The notes: generated by a model from the sequence alone, not told the origin. A stretch of 64,000 nt of DNA from Oxytricha trifallax (GCA_000711775.1 ARYC01002624.1:1-64000), one strand, 5' to 3'. Counted from the first letter of the stretch, positions 46,353 to 57,883 are shown. Numbers and translations: made by a program.

Positions 46353-47010
46353 TCAGGGATGACAAGGAAATCTGATGATATTGACTATTTTTTCTATACT
46401 CGGGGTTAGACTTCTATTTTAGCATAGAAAGTGCTTTGCCTATCTTTTCTAAATTAATATCTGATTAATTTTAATATTACTAGAGAGAAACGGCTCTCCT
46501 TTTAACTTTTTATATCCATCTTATTAAATCTATATTTTTTCCTTTACTTCGTCTAAACTGTATTATTCAATCTTTTCTCTCTAAAAATGCTTAATAAGTT
46601 TGATCAGGTAATTGGTTTACAGGGTGCCAAGTACCCAGTAGAAATTATATCTATCTTATAAAACAGCATAGCCTGGGTAATAAGTCATGGATCTCATAAT
46701 TTATTAGTTTTCCTTAACCTTCTCAAAATAATTTCTTTATTGAGAGATTTTCTAGTAGCATAGAATGTTGAGCTAAACCACATTTCCCGATTTTAGAAGA
46801 GTATTTCCTGCTAAGAAGTTTTCGATGAATATCATGGTTACATGCACATCATCGGGTATAAAGGAAAGCCTCTATAAAATATAATAGTCAAATCTTACTA
46901 AAGAACGTGAAAATAAATGACCCATGCATTCTTAGACCTGAACCTAGTCTAACACTCGTTTAAATCGTGACAATGGTGAGCCTTTTTCTCTATTTGCATA
47001 TTTTTTTAAT
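46353..47010 (-). CDS. Unrecognised protein, C-terminal part, open frame
   Basis: One uninterrupted minus-strand frame of about 215 codons without TGA, ending at TGA 46353-46355. Blocks: SRFKRVLDQVQVQECMGHLF, PDDVHVTMIFIENFLAGN, TLLKSGNVVQLNILCYQKIS, MRSMTYYPGYAVLQDRYN, FYWVLGTLQTNYLIKLIK and HFQREKIEQYSLDEVKEK. A 27-nt GT-AG segment at about 46876-46902 (GTAAGATTTG...TTATAG) could be an intron; it keeps frame either way. No start codon is visible, so an upstream exon is missing. The composition is clearly above background, which makes it the best-preserved host-like ORF in this part. Family not recognised. Confidence 0.45.
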
Positions 47011-47215
47011 AAATTATTAAAATTAAATCAAAACTTATTTCATTAATAATCTCATATTTTGATTCTTGAGGCATAGCTTCCATATTATATAGAAATTCGA
47101 TAAAAACTTTAAAATTATATATTCATCAGATTATAAATTTCACTTTTATAATATTAATCCTTATTATATCAAATAAGAGGCTTATTTAATTATAGTTTAA
47201 TTAAAATTAAATATA

Positions 47216-47619
47216 ATAATGTAGTAATACATTTGATTTGGGGAATCAAATTATAATTAAATTAATCAAAATAATAAATAGTGGAAGCTCACTTTCTGGA
47301 AATGGTACTAGTTTGAAAGAGAATTTAAAATTAGTTGGACTTTACTTTTTGCGGTACCCCTCTATCGCATCCCTGGAGCGAGATATCTCTGCTTTAACTT
47401 TTGGTAATTTTTTTTGTTGGTTTTAATGCTCAAAAGTTAAAGCAGAGATATCTCGCTCCAGGGATGCGATAGAGGGGTACCGCAAAAAGTAAAGTCCAAC
47501 TGATTTTAAATTCTCTTTTAAACAAGTTCCATTTCCAGAAAGTTAGCTGCTACTTCTTATTATTTTGATTAATTTAATTATAATTTAATTTCCCAAATCA
47601 AATGTATTCCTACATTATT
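47216..47619. mobile_element. MITE family A, copy 2, with near-perfect GC-rich hairpin core
   Basis: Ends TAATGTAGTAATACATTTGA and CAAATGTATTCCTACATTA match family A. The centre is a near-perfect palindrome: about 68-nt arms (47340-47407 and 47433-47500) containing GCGGTACCCCTCTATCGCAT and GGAGCGAGATATCTCTGC around a 25-nt loop. Copies 1 and 3 share the words GCGAGATAT and ATGCG(C)TAT in single, diverged form, so copy 2 is a related subtype whose interior has become a true palindrome. No ORF is credible. Confidence 0.85.
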
Positions 47620-47624
47620 ATATT

Positions 47625-48595
47625 AAATTAAATGGTTGTCTCAACTCCAAAGAAGTTCAGCAAATGTATTAAAAGTTATATTTTTATAATACACCATAAT
47701 TTTGGTATTATAAGGGAATTATAAAATATTAACCAACCAAAATTAATGTTAGAAGCTATATTATAGCATAAATTATATATCTGTAAATAATTCCTTGGCT
47801 AATCTAAATAATTTACTTTAAAGAATAACTTTAATTAAGCTATTATAATTTATTTATCTTTTCATAATAATTCAAAAATTAATTATAAACTTTAATGTAT
47901 TAAAAAGCATATATATATTGATATGAAAGGATGAAGAAGGGGTTATGGGTTTTAAATATATAAAATAAGTAATTAAATTTTTTTTAATGAATAAACAACT
48001 AATTTTTTAGTTAATTAGTATGATTCATTATATTATATGTTTAATTTAGAAATAATCAAATAAATATTAATGTATAAATTGAGATTTAAATAACTACACA
48101 AATTTGAAAGTATTTCATGACTTTGTAACCTTAATTTATTCTTTAGTCAATTTTTTAATTACTAATAATACATAATCTTTTATAATCTAATATGAAATTT
48201 TATTAATGATTATAAATTTATTTTTAGATAATTTATAAAATATCTAAAACACGCATGTCAAATTATAAAGTTAACCTTTAAACCTTTCTAGTAATATAAT
48301 ATCCTAAATTTTTGCAATAAAAAATAGTCTCCTAAGTTTTTGCCCACTTTATATATTCAAAATAAAGCACAGTTTTATAACATAATAAAGAAACTTATAA
48401 ATAAAAATATAGCATAAATTTACTTAAATGCCCGAGATTAATAGAACTCTATCCTTAAGCCTTTAGTTTTAAATATGCTTTTATAACCATTCATAGCATG
48501 ATAGCGTCAACACCTTGGAAGTCCATATTTCCAATTACCATATGGAATCATAAAAGACAGCTAAAGTAATCGACCAATTAACAAAGCAAATATAT
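47625..48595. other. AT-rich stretch without a recognisable gene
   Basis: Nothing supported. Confidence 0.4.
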
Positions 48596-48602
48596 AAATA
48601 CT

Positions 48603-49404
48603 ATGGGTATTAAGAGTGAGATCATATCAATGCTAAATACATGAAATAAGAAATACGACAAAAATATGAATAAAACTAAGGTTATAGCAAATAAGATACA
48701 GGAAGACAAGAAACAAGATTTCATTGAATGCCCAGCAGCTGATGTACTAGTAAACATATTAAAGGCTATCATCTCATACCGATCCAGCAAAGAGTAAAAA
48801 AAAACTTACCAATAAATTATTCAGAGAGCCATTATTTTACGAAATAGATTTCAAAGAGCTGAGAATATGGCAACAAATTTCGAAGGATGAAATTGAAAAA
48901 TTTGGCAATCTTTCTGAAGTTACATTAATGGATTCTCCTAGGAATATTTAGTTGTAATTGACATATCCAACCATAACTGACTAGAAAATACTAGACATGC
49001 CTGTATCCTTAGTTTAAGAGGCAAGTATAATTATCATTTGGATAGTAAATAAAACAAAAATGTTGATGCCCTCGAGGGAATTTTTAAGATAAAATGGCTA
49101 TGGCAAGGTCGAGAAAGAAGAGTGGATTAAACTGACTAAGAACATGAAACTGCACAAGTAATATGGTATGTATACAAAGCATAATAATGTAACATTTATG
49201 AGAGGAAGAAGGAGATTTGTGAGTTATATGCTAAATTAAGATGTTTATGACAACATTTTATTCTCTAAAACTGGAAAACACTCGTAAACAGATTTAAGAC
49301 TTTATATAATAGATGGCTAAACTTAGAAATTTATCTAAGATCTCATAGTATTAGAGCCAAACTTTAACTTTTTTGCAAACTAGCTGACTATTCTATGCTA
49401 ATGA
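48603..49404 (+). CDS. MT-A70 family protein lacking the catalytic motif (DSPR)
   Basis: ATG 48603 opens MGIKSEIISMLNT, then a TGA, then NKKYDKNMNKTKVIANKIQE and KQDFIECPAADVLVNILK. After a frame change in the A9 run at 48795-48803 it continues without interruption to TGA 49402-49404: FGNLSEVTLMDSPRNIQL, TYPTITDQKILDMPVSL, ASIIIIWIVNKTK, LRQNGYGKVEKEEWIKLTKN, NVTFMRGRRRF and PNFNFFANQ. These match, in order, the MT-A70 blocks hDhIhhDPPW, Y.TMTDDEh..LPh..L, hFhWV, h..WGY..VE.h.WhK and ELFAR. DPPW is replaced by DSPR, so it cannot be a normal methyltransferase; in ciliates the MTA9 subunit of the N6-adenine DNA methyltransferase complex is likewise a non-catalytic partner. Whether this one works is unknown. 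Confidence 0.7.
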
Positions 49405-49409
49405 TATAT

Positions 49410-51465
49410 AGGCAAGTTGAGTATTATAAGTAATTGACTTTAATAATTAATTTTAAATATTATTATAATTATAAGTTCTGATTATACCTCTTGTAAAAGT
49501 TCATATTAGTTATGTTCTATAGCAATACTATTGTATTTTTTAAATGAGAGCTTCATCATATAATTAGTCACAAATTCGTGATAAATGCAAAGTAAATAAA
49601 GTTAATTATTCTCATTTGTGATGATTTATAGTGGAAGATGATATTAATTTTATATTGCCACTTTATTACATATATATAATAAACAAATTAATTGATTTTA
49701 TGAGTTCAAAAAGACTGTAACTAAACCTTGTAAACAATATTTTATAATTTTAAATGTATTGATCGCTAAACTTTAAAATACTAATTCAATAGTAATCAAA
49801 TTGCTTCGTATTTCATCTTTACTGTGTATATTTTGCATCGTTTATTTTCCTATATATATATTTTTCGATAAGTTATTAATATTTGAAAGCCTCAAAATTG
49901 TTAAATCTAGTTCTTGATTTTAATTTAAATATTTTTATCTTTACTTTTATGTATATAATTTGTTTAAGAAAAACCGTTTAAAAAAATTTTAAGATGTGTT
50001 TTGAATTAAAAATAAACACTCACTAAATTACTTCTAAGTTACTAATCACTTTTCTTAAATAAGATCTTGAATGGGAATCATAATGCTTAAGAATACTATT
50101 TATAGTTTTAAAAGCCACTTTTGACCCTGATATTAACTCTCTTAAGATTGATTTGAATTCATGCCATTGTTTATATTAAATGATAATATTTGTAAGCTAT
50201 GTTGCTGACCAGCAAACTTTATAGTTTAATATATGTCTTTTAATTATTTTTAGTAATTTGTTTACAATTTATTAGAGCTTTAGTATATATTTTTAAATAA
50301 TTAAAACTTATTTAATTGTTTCTTTTTCTGATTATTATTAGTTTTATTGATATACACTCTTGAAAATTTAATTCTTTATAATAAATCATTTCTTTTGTCA
50401 TTTTTCATTAAGTAAAATTTTTTTTTATAAATAAATTTAATATTTAATGTTTTGGATAATATATACTAATAAACTAATCATTAAACTTATATAATACAGG
50501 ATAGAGTCTTATAAAGATTCTTGAGTATTATATAATTTGCTAATGAAAATTTTTATTCCTAATACTGTATCTATTTAAATCATAAGGAAGTGTAAACTTA
50601 GGATAATCAGGATTAATTATTGTAATATAAATTATATAAAGTATAACATTACTCTATTTAAAAAAAAACTTTATATATATATAGGCATATGAAAATATAT
50701 TTTTATAATCAATTTTTTTCATAATTCTAAAACAGATTTTGTTTGATATTAATGAAAACTATAAATTAACTGGTAAAAACATGAGCATGTTGCACTAAAA
50801 ATAAGAACTCCATTTGCGGCAATCATAAACTAATCAGATTATTTTTATTTTTTTGGATAATTTCATATATCATTTTTAGGATCATTTAGATTTAATGATA
50901 AATTTATATTTGATTATTACCATAATATATTTGGTACCTCCATCAGTAAACGTTTTTATATTACTTAAAATTAGGGAATTTGTATGTATAACTACTCTAT
51001 CTACATTTTTGAATTATATCAATCAATATTGAGATAGTTATATTGGTCATGATTACACAATTCCTACCATTTATTAAAGGTACTCTTCTAGATAATCGTA
51101 TTTTATTAAATTTGCCTCTTAGATCTTATTAATATCCATTTCAGAATTATCAATAATATTTCCTTCAATTAATCTATCCATTTTGTTTTCTCTAAAAATT
51201 TAAATGATTAAATTTGATTCTTTATGCTTTACCTAAGAGTTTTATGTATGATTTTTGACTATTCTTAAATTTATAGCTTTATATCTATTGTTTTCTGAGT
51301 TGTTTGTAAAAAAAAACAATTAATTACTTTATTTATTCTTCATTCAATGAATTTAGTTTGTATCCTAGACATTTCATTTCCTCGATCAATTTGTTAATAC
51401 CAGATATATAAATATTTGTGTTTATATAAATGCAGACTTACAAAAATAAATTAGGAGATAGCAAA
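49410..51465. other. AT-rich stretch without a recognisable gene
   Basis: Nothing supported; about 80 percent A+T with scattered short inverted words. Confidence 0.4.
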
Positions 51466-51470
51466 ATCAT

Positions 51471-51821
51471 TATTGCTAAAATACATAAGAATAGGAAATT
51501 GTAGATCTTTTTAAATACAGTGAAATAAACCCTTAATATCAACTGCCATGTCTTTGATTAGTCTATACTTTTAATTTGGATTACTTTTATTAAAATCTGA
51601 TTCAGTTAAACTGGATTATTGGATCATTGGATCACAGAATGTAGTATAAACTGCCCTATAAAAAGATGATTTAACTAGATTAGATTACTCAAAATTGGAT
51701 CACTGGATCACAAAAACAAGGAATGAACCAATGATCTAATAATCCAATGTACCAATGTGCCGTTTTAATAAAACAGATTTAATCTGAGCCGAACTGGATC
51801 ACTTTATCAGGAGACAAGAAG
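51471..51821 (+). repeat. Left terminal inverted repeat of the Rep element
   Basis: 351 bp, matching 53315-53665 in reverse complement with roughly seven or eight substitutions and no gaps seen. It ends internally at ...GGAGACAAGAAG. Confidence 0.92.
51612..51802 (+). promoter_or_regulatory. 8-bp iterons TGGATCAC, likely Rep-binding sites
   Basis: Three abutting units (TGGATTAT 51612-51619, TGGATCAT 51620-51627, TGGATCAC 51628-51635), two more (51696-51703 and 51704-51711) and one near the inner end (51795-51802). All six are mirrored in the right repeat. Direct repeats of this size next to a Rep gene are the usual recognition sites for replication initiators; here that is inference. Confidence 0.65.
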
Positions 51822-51875
51822 TTTATTAATAATAAAATCAAAATAAACGAAAAATTCAAATGTTTAAACGTGAGG

Positions 51876-53246
51876 ATGACAAACTGCTACATATCCGCAA
51901 GATAATCTGGTAAGTCAATTATTTTGATTATGAATACTCCTATAGAAGGTCGGTACAGTCTCAGAGATTACTTTATGTTCTCCATCGCATTCAGTGTACA
52001 AGAGAAACGCTTCAAGAGAATCGAAAAAGAAATCTTATCTGTAAATCCGCGCTTGTGCCACGTGCTGCATTTCCGCGATACCAAAACCGGCGCAGAGTAC
52101 TTGAGCATTCACGTCAAACAAGGGCAACCAGGTCTCAGTAAAGCATCTTTTACTTCGGATAGATATACAGGCAAGAGAGTGATCGACGATCTCAAGCTTG
52201 GGGCAAAGAGCATCAACAGCGTAACGAGCAAACAAATCATAAAGAATTTCTAAAACCTCGAGTTGATCCATGGAGATTCCGCGAAACTTAATGCTTTCAT
52301 CGCGAGTAGGGTTAAACCAAAGAAGATCTCTCGCTTAGAGGAGCACAAGATACCACGCTGCACAAAGGAGGAATTGGTAAAGGAGGTGATCAGCGGCAGC
52401 GCAGTTGGCAATATTCATGACGTGAAGGATTTCTACGAAGACAATCTTGGTGATGTTAGCAAACTAATTGAGATCGTGAACCACAGTCAGCATATTAAGA
52501 CGCATCTAAAGTTCTGTAAGTAGATTGGGAAAAGCCAGATGGTGCAGCTAAGTGCGATAGAATAGCTTTAAAGCTTCTTGGAGAAGGCTCGGGAGAATGA
52601 TGAGATGTTGATGTCAAGCAATTAATAAATGATAGACAGCCGGTACCAAGATGTCGTAGATTCTCTTTTCAAAGTGATTTTCAGAAAGTGCGAGAGCAAG
52701 ATGAACGCGGTGTGGCTCTTTGGTGACACCGATACTGGAAAAACAACGATCGCAAGAATGCTAAAACAGATATTTATCACAGAGAGATTCCAGGAGTCAT
52801 CGAGTCAATTTCAGGTATCCACTGGCAGAACCGAGAGAAAGCCCTCAATAATTATCATAAATGAAATCAATCACAGGCAATGTTTCAGCAAAAAGAACAT
52901 CGCAGTAATGAAGAGCTTCCTGGAAGGAGAGGGATACCCCATCAACCGCAAGTTTGAGGATCCGGAAGTGAAATATCAGCGGTGCCAGGTTTATATCACA
53001 TCTAATAGCCTGCCTTTCAATAGTATGTCTGAGATTGATACAGAGGCCTTCCTAACCAGGATCACGCTAATAGAGCTATAAAAGGGCATCAGAGATTCCG
53101 GAAAGCCGTTCCCATTCACCGCGATTCATCTAGCCTAATACTTCTACTAGCGGCTACTGAGCGATGGAGACATCCCAGGAGAAGCAGGTGAGACATTCGA
53201 TGGTTCTACTGTCGACAACAACGACGACGGCGACGATTCTAATTGA
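51876..53246 (+). CDS. Rep-like protein with SF3 helicase domain
   Basis: A continuous frame to TGA 53244-53246, 456 codons from ATG 51876 or 438 from ATG 51930; TAA/TAG are read as Gln about eight times and there is no internal TGA. Numbered from 51930: residues 1-125 are basic and unrecognised, with no clear HUH motif (YLSIHVKQG and HVLHF are the only His-containing candidates). Residues 125-230 are helical. An SF3 helicase follows with Walker A FGDTDTGKTT (265-274), Walker B IIIINE (307-312), an EGEGYPINRKF block (about 333-343) and sensor motif VYITSN (354-359). The tail is acidic (DNNDDGDDSN). SF3 helicases unwind viral or element origins as hexamers. The N-terminal domain probably binds or nicks the iteron-bearing repeats, by analogy only. 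Confidence 0.85.
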
Positions 53247-53314
53247 GGCTTCTAAATATACTATATAAATTTGCTTAATTATTAAGATTAATAATAACTA
53301 CTTCTAATACATAT

Positions 53315-53665
53315 CTTCTTGTCTCCTGATAAAGTGATCCAATTCGCCTCAGATTAAATCTGTTTTATTAAAACGGCACATTGGTACATTGGATTATTAG
53401 ATCATTGGTTTATTCCTTGTTTTTGTGATCCAATGATCCAATTTTGAGTAATCTAATCTAGTTAAATCATCTTTTTATAGGACAGTTTATACTACATTTT
53501 GTGATCCAATGATCCAATAATCCAGTTTAACTGAATCAAATTTTAATAAAAGTAATCCAAATTAAAAGTATAGACTAATCAAAGACATGGCAGTTGATAT
53601 TAAGGGTTTATTTCACTGTATTTAAAAAGATCTACAATTTCCTATTCTTATGTATTTTAGCAATA
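53315..53665 (-). repeat. Right terminal inverted repeat of the Rep element
   Basis: Mirror of 51471-51821, carrying the same six iterons in reverse (GTGATCCA words at 53332-53339, 53425-53440 and 53501-53524). Confidence 0.92.
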
Positions 53666-53669
53666 TTAG

Positions 53670-54875
53670 ATTAATATGTGGATTTTTTATATAGTAATCA
53701 TTTAAAGCTTGAATGGGGTTATCTTTAGCAGTTTGAGATGTGATATACTAATGAGAATTTAAGGATTATTAAGCATGAAGAAGCATTCTCACTATTTAAT
53801 AAAATGATTATTTTATATTTATATTGATTTATTATTCTAGGTGTGAGATATGTTTATTTCAGTGACAATAACAATCGTCTAATATGATTTAATATAATTT
53901 TATAGCATTATATATTAAATTAATTTTCTGACATCTAATTATGTTTTAAAATTTCATAATTATTATTAAGATAAAACTTAATTTTATTTATTTGTGTAAG
54001 AATTAAAAGACGTGTAACTTATAATACTAGACAAATTATATGCGAGAACTAGTTGATGGCAAACATAAACAGCAAGTAAGTATAAGTAGACCTTCTATAT
54101 ACATAATTAAATAGGAATCAGTTAAACAAAACAATTGAACCTATATAAAAGAAAATTTTAATCATGATATCTTTAAAAGAAAATTAAGTGAATTACAACA
54201 TTAATTTAAAATAAATCAAATATGTATAATAGAAATTAATATTATTTATCTTAATTTTTTGCCAGTCATCTTGCCATTCATCTTCGTATTTTTAACCACC
54301 AGCATGATAGTAAATTTTTCTCAATTTTTTTAGTTCCTCTCTCATTCTTTAGTCCAGTCCTTCTTTTGCTCTTGGCAGGTGCAACCCCTATAAATATTAA
54401 ATGTTTAATATATTTATTGTAATTTACATTTTTGATGGTCACACAGCTAAACGTATGCATCCCCATTTTGAATTTTGAATTTATTAATTTTAATTATAAA
54501 TTACAATTTTTTATTCAAAAAATATCGTATTTAATGTTCGATAAAGCAAAAATATTTAGCAAACAATAGCCAAACAATCTTAGACTAACAAGATAATATA
54601 TAAAAATCTTATAGTAGAGCAATAGTCTACAGCTTCACTTTTATATACCAACAATAGAAGTTGAGAAAGGGGGATAAGATAGTATAGAAATTTTCTGAAA
54701 TTAACGAAGCTAGAGAAGGGCAACGATAATTAAATAAAAAGAGACAAATATTTGCATAGTCTCTCGATATAAATATATGCTTTTTTAATGTAAAAGGAAT
54801 AAATGATGAAAGAAATAGAAGACAAATAACCAAACTTTATTGGAATTCACCTCTTGAATTTTTTATTTTATTTTT
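53670..54875. other. AT-rich stretch without a recognisable gene
   Basis: A slightly GC-richer patch at 54260-54470 reads poorly in all frames. Nothing supported. Confidence 0.4.
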
Positions 54876-54879
54876 ATCA

Positions 54880-55625
54880 CTAGTAAAAACAAGATTCAAG
54901 AGGATAGTTGGACTGTAAAACAAGAATACAGCTCAAACATAACTAGCAAGAAATGGTGGAGTTCTAGTATTATGCAACAGAAGATATCATATTAAATCCA
55001 TTAAGACAGTTAGATTATATATGACATAGGCAGTACTGAATGTTGGTGACTTTCCAGATCTCATTATCACAGTATAAATTTCCCATTCATGTCAAGATAA
55101 AACTAAAAAACTTTAGGACAATCACAAGTGCTAAAGATAAAAGCCAATTTTCATGAAAGATTGTAACTTCCATATTAAAGACTTAAACAAATGACTCAAC
55201 CAAGCAAAGGCTTATAGAAGCTATTCCAATGAAGTATAAAATCATTTTTTAGTGAATAAATATGTATTCTTAAGAGTGAAAACATTGGGAAACTTGTCAT
55301 CTCATTAACAAACTACAAACTAATCAAATAAAAATAAGAATTAAATTGCAAGAAAACTATCTAATACTATCTTAAAAAGAGAATAATATCATGATATCGA
55401 ATTTTAGGAAAAATATTTGAAGGCCTTCATACAATAGTTAAAGACATTAAGAGCAGTGAACTTGGACCAATCGATATAAAAAGTGTTTCTCAGATAAACT
55501 AGAGATGCGTCGTAAGAGAAAGAATAGGCATCAGCAACCTCACATAGGAATGAAAATGTGTGGAATATATAAATAATTTCCAATATACTAAACTCTAGTG
55601 TAGACAAACTATTAAAGACATGATT
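54880..55625 (+). pseudogene. Coding-like region, product unrecognised
   Basis: Plus-strand blocks IQEDSWTVKQEYSSNITSKK (54895), HERLQLPYQRLKQMTQPSKG (55150), NIGKLVISLTNYKLIKQKQE (55285) and EFQEKYLKAFIQQLKTLRAV with NLDQSIQKVFLRQTRDASQE (55400-55520). Frames change between them and TGA codons occur. Composition is modestly above background. No family recognised. Confidence 0.3.
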
Positions 55626-56480
55626 AACTCCATAGAAAGAAACAATATGAAAAAACTTTTATAATTAGTAATAAAATTACTTACATAAACTTAAACATAG
55701 CTCCACCTAATAATAATATTATCAATATAATAGAAGAAAATAAAAATGTAATAATATGTCAAGAGAATAATTGCTGTAGAATTCTCAACAGACTATTCAT
55801 AGACAACATAATAAAAAATTATTACTTGTATGGTGACAAGACATACTCATGATTGAAAAGCAAAGAATTATGTAATTTTGTTAAAAAAGATAATGCCGAA
55901 AAGAGCATTAATGAAATTTAATAGTTTCAGAATTAAAAAATATATTTCGAAATATTAATTTAAAATTAAAATATTTTAGATGTTATATCTATTTAATAAA
56001 AATTTAAATATTAAAGAAAAAAAACTTTAAATTAGTTTAATAAAAGATTAAATTCTTTGAAAAAAAAAACAAATATAATTTTTATATATATTAATTGCAT
56101 TTAAACTGTTATAACTCCAACATGCAGTATCGAATTCACATTTCTTATTGACTCCAAAGAATGGTTCTAAGAAATCGATGAAAACGAATATCGAATAAGA
56201 ATCGATTTATATTAAAAACACTCAAAGATGAAGTTAAAAGAAGCAATTTTAGCATTTTCCATATATAATTTTAAAGCTTCATTTTTGGGTTTTAATGGTA
56301 GGGTCACGGAAATTAATGAGGTAACCAAGAAATATCTTATCCAATATTTTTCACATCCTTAGAGCCACAGCGTTAAATTATTGCGCAAGTCATATTGTCA
56401 TTTTATAAAAAGAATAAAAGGTATCAAATGAAAAGCAAATGTAAAATATTCATATTTATTTAGAAAGTAACCATAATTAA

Positions 56481-56558
56481 AAATGAAGGATCAAAGTTGA
56501 AAATGAAAGATCAAAGTTGAAAATGAATGAGTAAAATTGAAAATGAAGGACAAAAATA
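56481..56558 (+). repeat. Short tandem repeat, about 20 bp unit, four copies
   Basis: AATGAAGGATCAAAGTTGAA, AATGAAAGATCAAAGTTGAA, AATGAATGAGTAAAATTGAA, then AATGAAGGACAAAAATAG. Units diverge progressively to the right. Confidence 0.85.
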
Positions 56559-56839
56559 GTTTGATAGGCTAAAAACGATTATGGTCGATTGCTTGTATTA
56601 AACATTAACCTCTTAATTTTGGATTAATGAGCAAGTGGCTAACATCCTTGTACATTTGAAAACTAACTTTTGATTCATACTTAATCTCATTGTTTTTAAT
56701 ATAAATTGCAAAATTCATGTTCATCAATCAAAAATCAATTCCTTTTATAGTGTTGAATCGAATTTATGCTCTTCGCATTTACAATATATAATAGGAAATC
56801 GATCAATTAAAATGAAATAAATAATTAAGAAATGGAAAC

Positions 56840-57065
56840 TTATTGAGATTAATGAAGAAAGAGCGGTTACACTCATAAAAATGTAAGCTACAAAAAACTT
56901 ATCTAAATTTTATTTCTTTTCCTGAGGTCCAACCAAGTAAGAGCCGGTGTAGCACAATACAGACAACTCGCAGCAAAATATATCAGAAGAGAGATTCAAC
57001 CAAATCAAGAAGAAAATGTCCGATTATTTTAAGAAGAGTGGTTAGACAACTTAACCTTCTTATAA
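56840..57065 (+). pseudogene. Fragment homologous to 29150-29400 (TBE-like zinc finger gene)
   Basis: ACTCATAAAAATGTAAGCTACAAAAAACTTATC at 56868-56902 (given here as positions; key word ATGTAAGCTACAAAAAA) parallels ATGTAAGTTACAAAAAAGA at 29220. Both look like a 5' splice site followed by an exon reading RSNQVRAGVAQYRQLAAKY here and RSMENHMRARVNRRLRK there. The reading continues IRREIQPNQEENVRLFQEE. Probably the remains of another TBE-like element; no kinase block was found downstream. Confidence 0.35.
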
Positions 57066-57099
57066 TTCATATTTTGATTAATATAATAAGTATTCTGTT

Positions 57100-57880
57100 A
57101 AGCTGATTAAATTTACATTTTAAAATAAATATTTTCACTTATTTTTCATAAATGTTCAAAAGATTATTCAAGTGGAGTGATTCTAGTCATTTAGAATGAG
57201 CAGAACACAAATTTTGATTAAATAATGTTTTATCATAAAAGATGGGTAAGAAATAGCGAATTTAATGTTTTTATAAAATTTCATAATTGTTCATGTTTTT
57301 AAAATATCAAGAATTTTCGAGTTGTCAAGGAATAGGGAAATGGTCGAAGAATCCTTAAAAAGACAAAGAATTATATGTTAATCTACCAAATTTGGGCTCC
57401 TTAAAAAGAGTGTGACAGGTGAACACTTGATATATAGTAATTTCTCTAAAGTTATAGGGGGTTATTTTGTCCATCCTCTTTATTTTGGAAATTTTACACA
57501 AGCCGAACCTTTCATCAAATATAAAAGTTTATTTATATGAAATACAATTTATTCAGATTTTGTTAAAATTTGCAAAATTTATTTGATATTAAAGAAATTT
57601 TTTCAATTTTAAAGTGTTGTTTTTTTTAAAAATTATTCTTAATAAATTATAATTTAAATTTTAAATTAATTACAAAATCATATTTTTACCAATACAAAAT
57701 AACATTTAATTGTTATACAAATATATAGATGGTATAAAGTAGCAAAATTTTATATATTTTTTCTATATATAACGAGAAATATTTTGATTTTAATTCAAAC
57801 TTAAAATTTCTAAGATATTTATTTACTATGGTAATTTTGTATTATTTTGAATATAAAAAATTTTCTGATAATGTTATTAA
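57100..57880. other. AT-rich stretch without a recognisable gene
   Basis: Nothing supported. Confidence 0.4.
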
Positions 57881-57883
57881 TAC

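Larger units (their letters stand above)
51471..53665. mobile_element. 2.2 kb Rep/SF3-helicase element with 351 bp inverted repeats
   Basis: A self-contained element: inverted repeats 51471-51821 and 53315-53665 are about 98 percent identical and surround one gene (51876-53246) that is open throughout. Outer ends read TATTGCTAAAATACATAAG; a TA on each side may be the target duplication. The interior is markedly less AT-rich than all surrounding DNA, and the arms are nearly identical, so it arrived recently. The combination of an SF3 helicase, long terminal repeats and 8-bp iterons recalls Rep-encoding single-stranded DNA replicons (CRESS/parvovirus-like), but no capsid gene is present. The element looks whole. 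No family name fits with confidence. Confidence 0.85.

Noticed and set aside
47238-47426. ORF in MITE copy 2
   Set aside because: Sits in one arm of a palindrome; no coding signal.
52035-52271. Minus-strand ORF inside the Rep gene
   Set aside because: Shadow of the intact plus-strand Rep frame; no motif.
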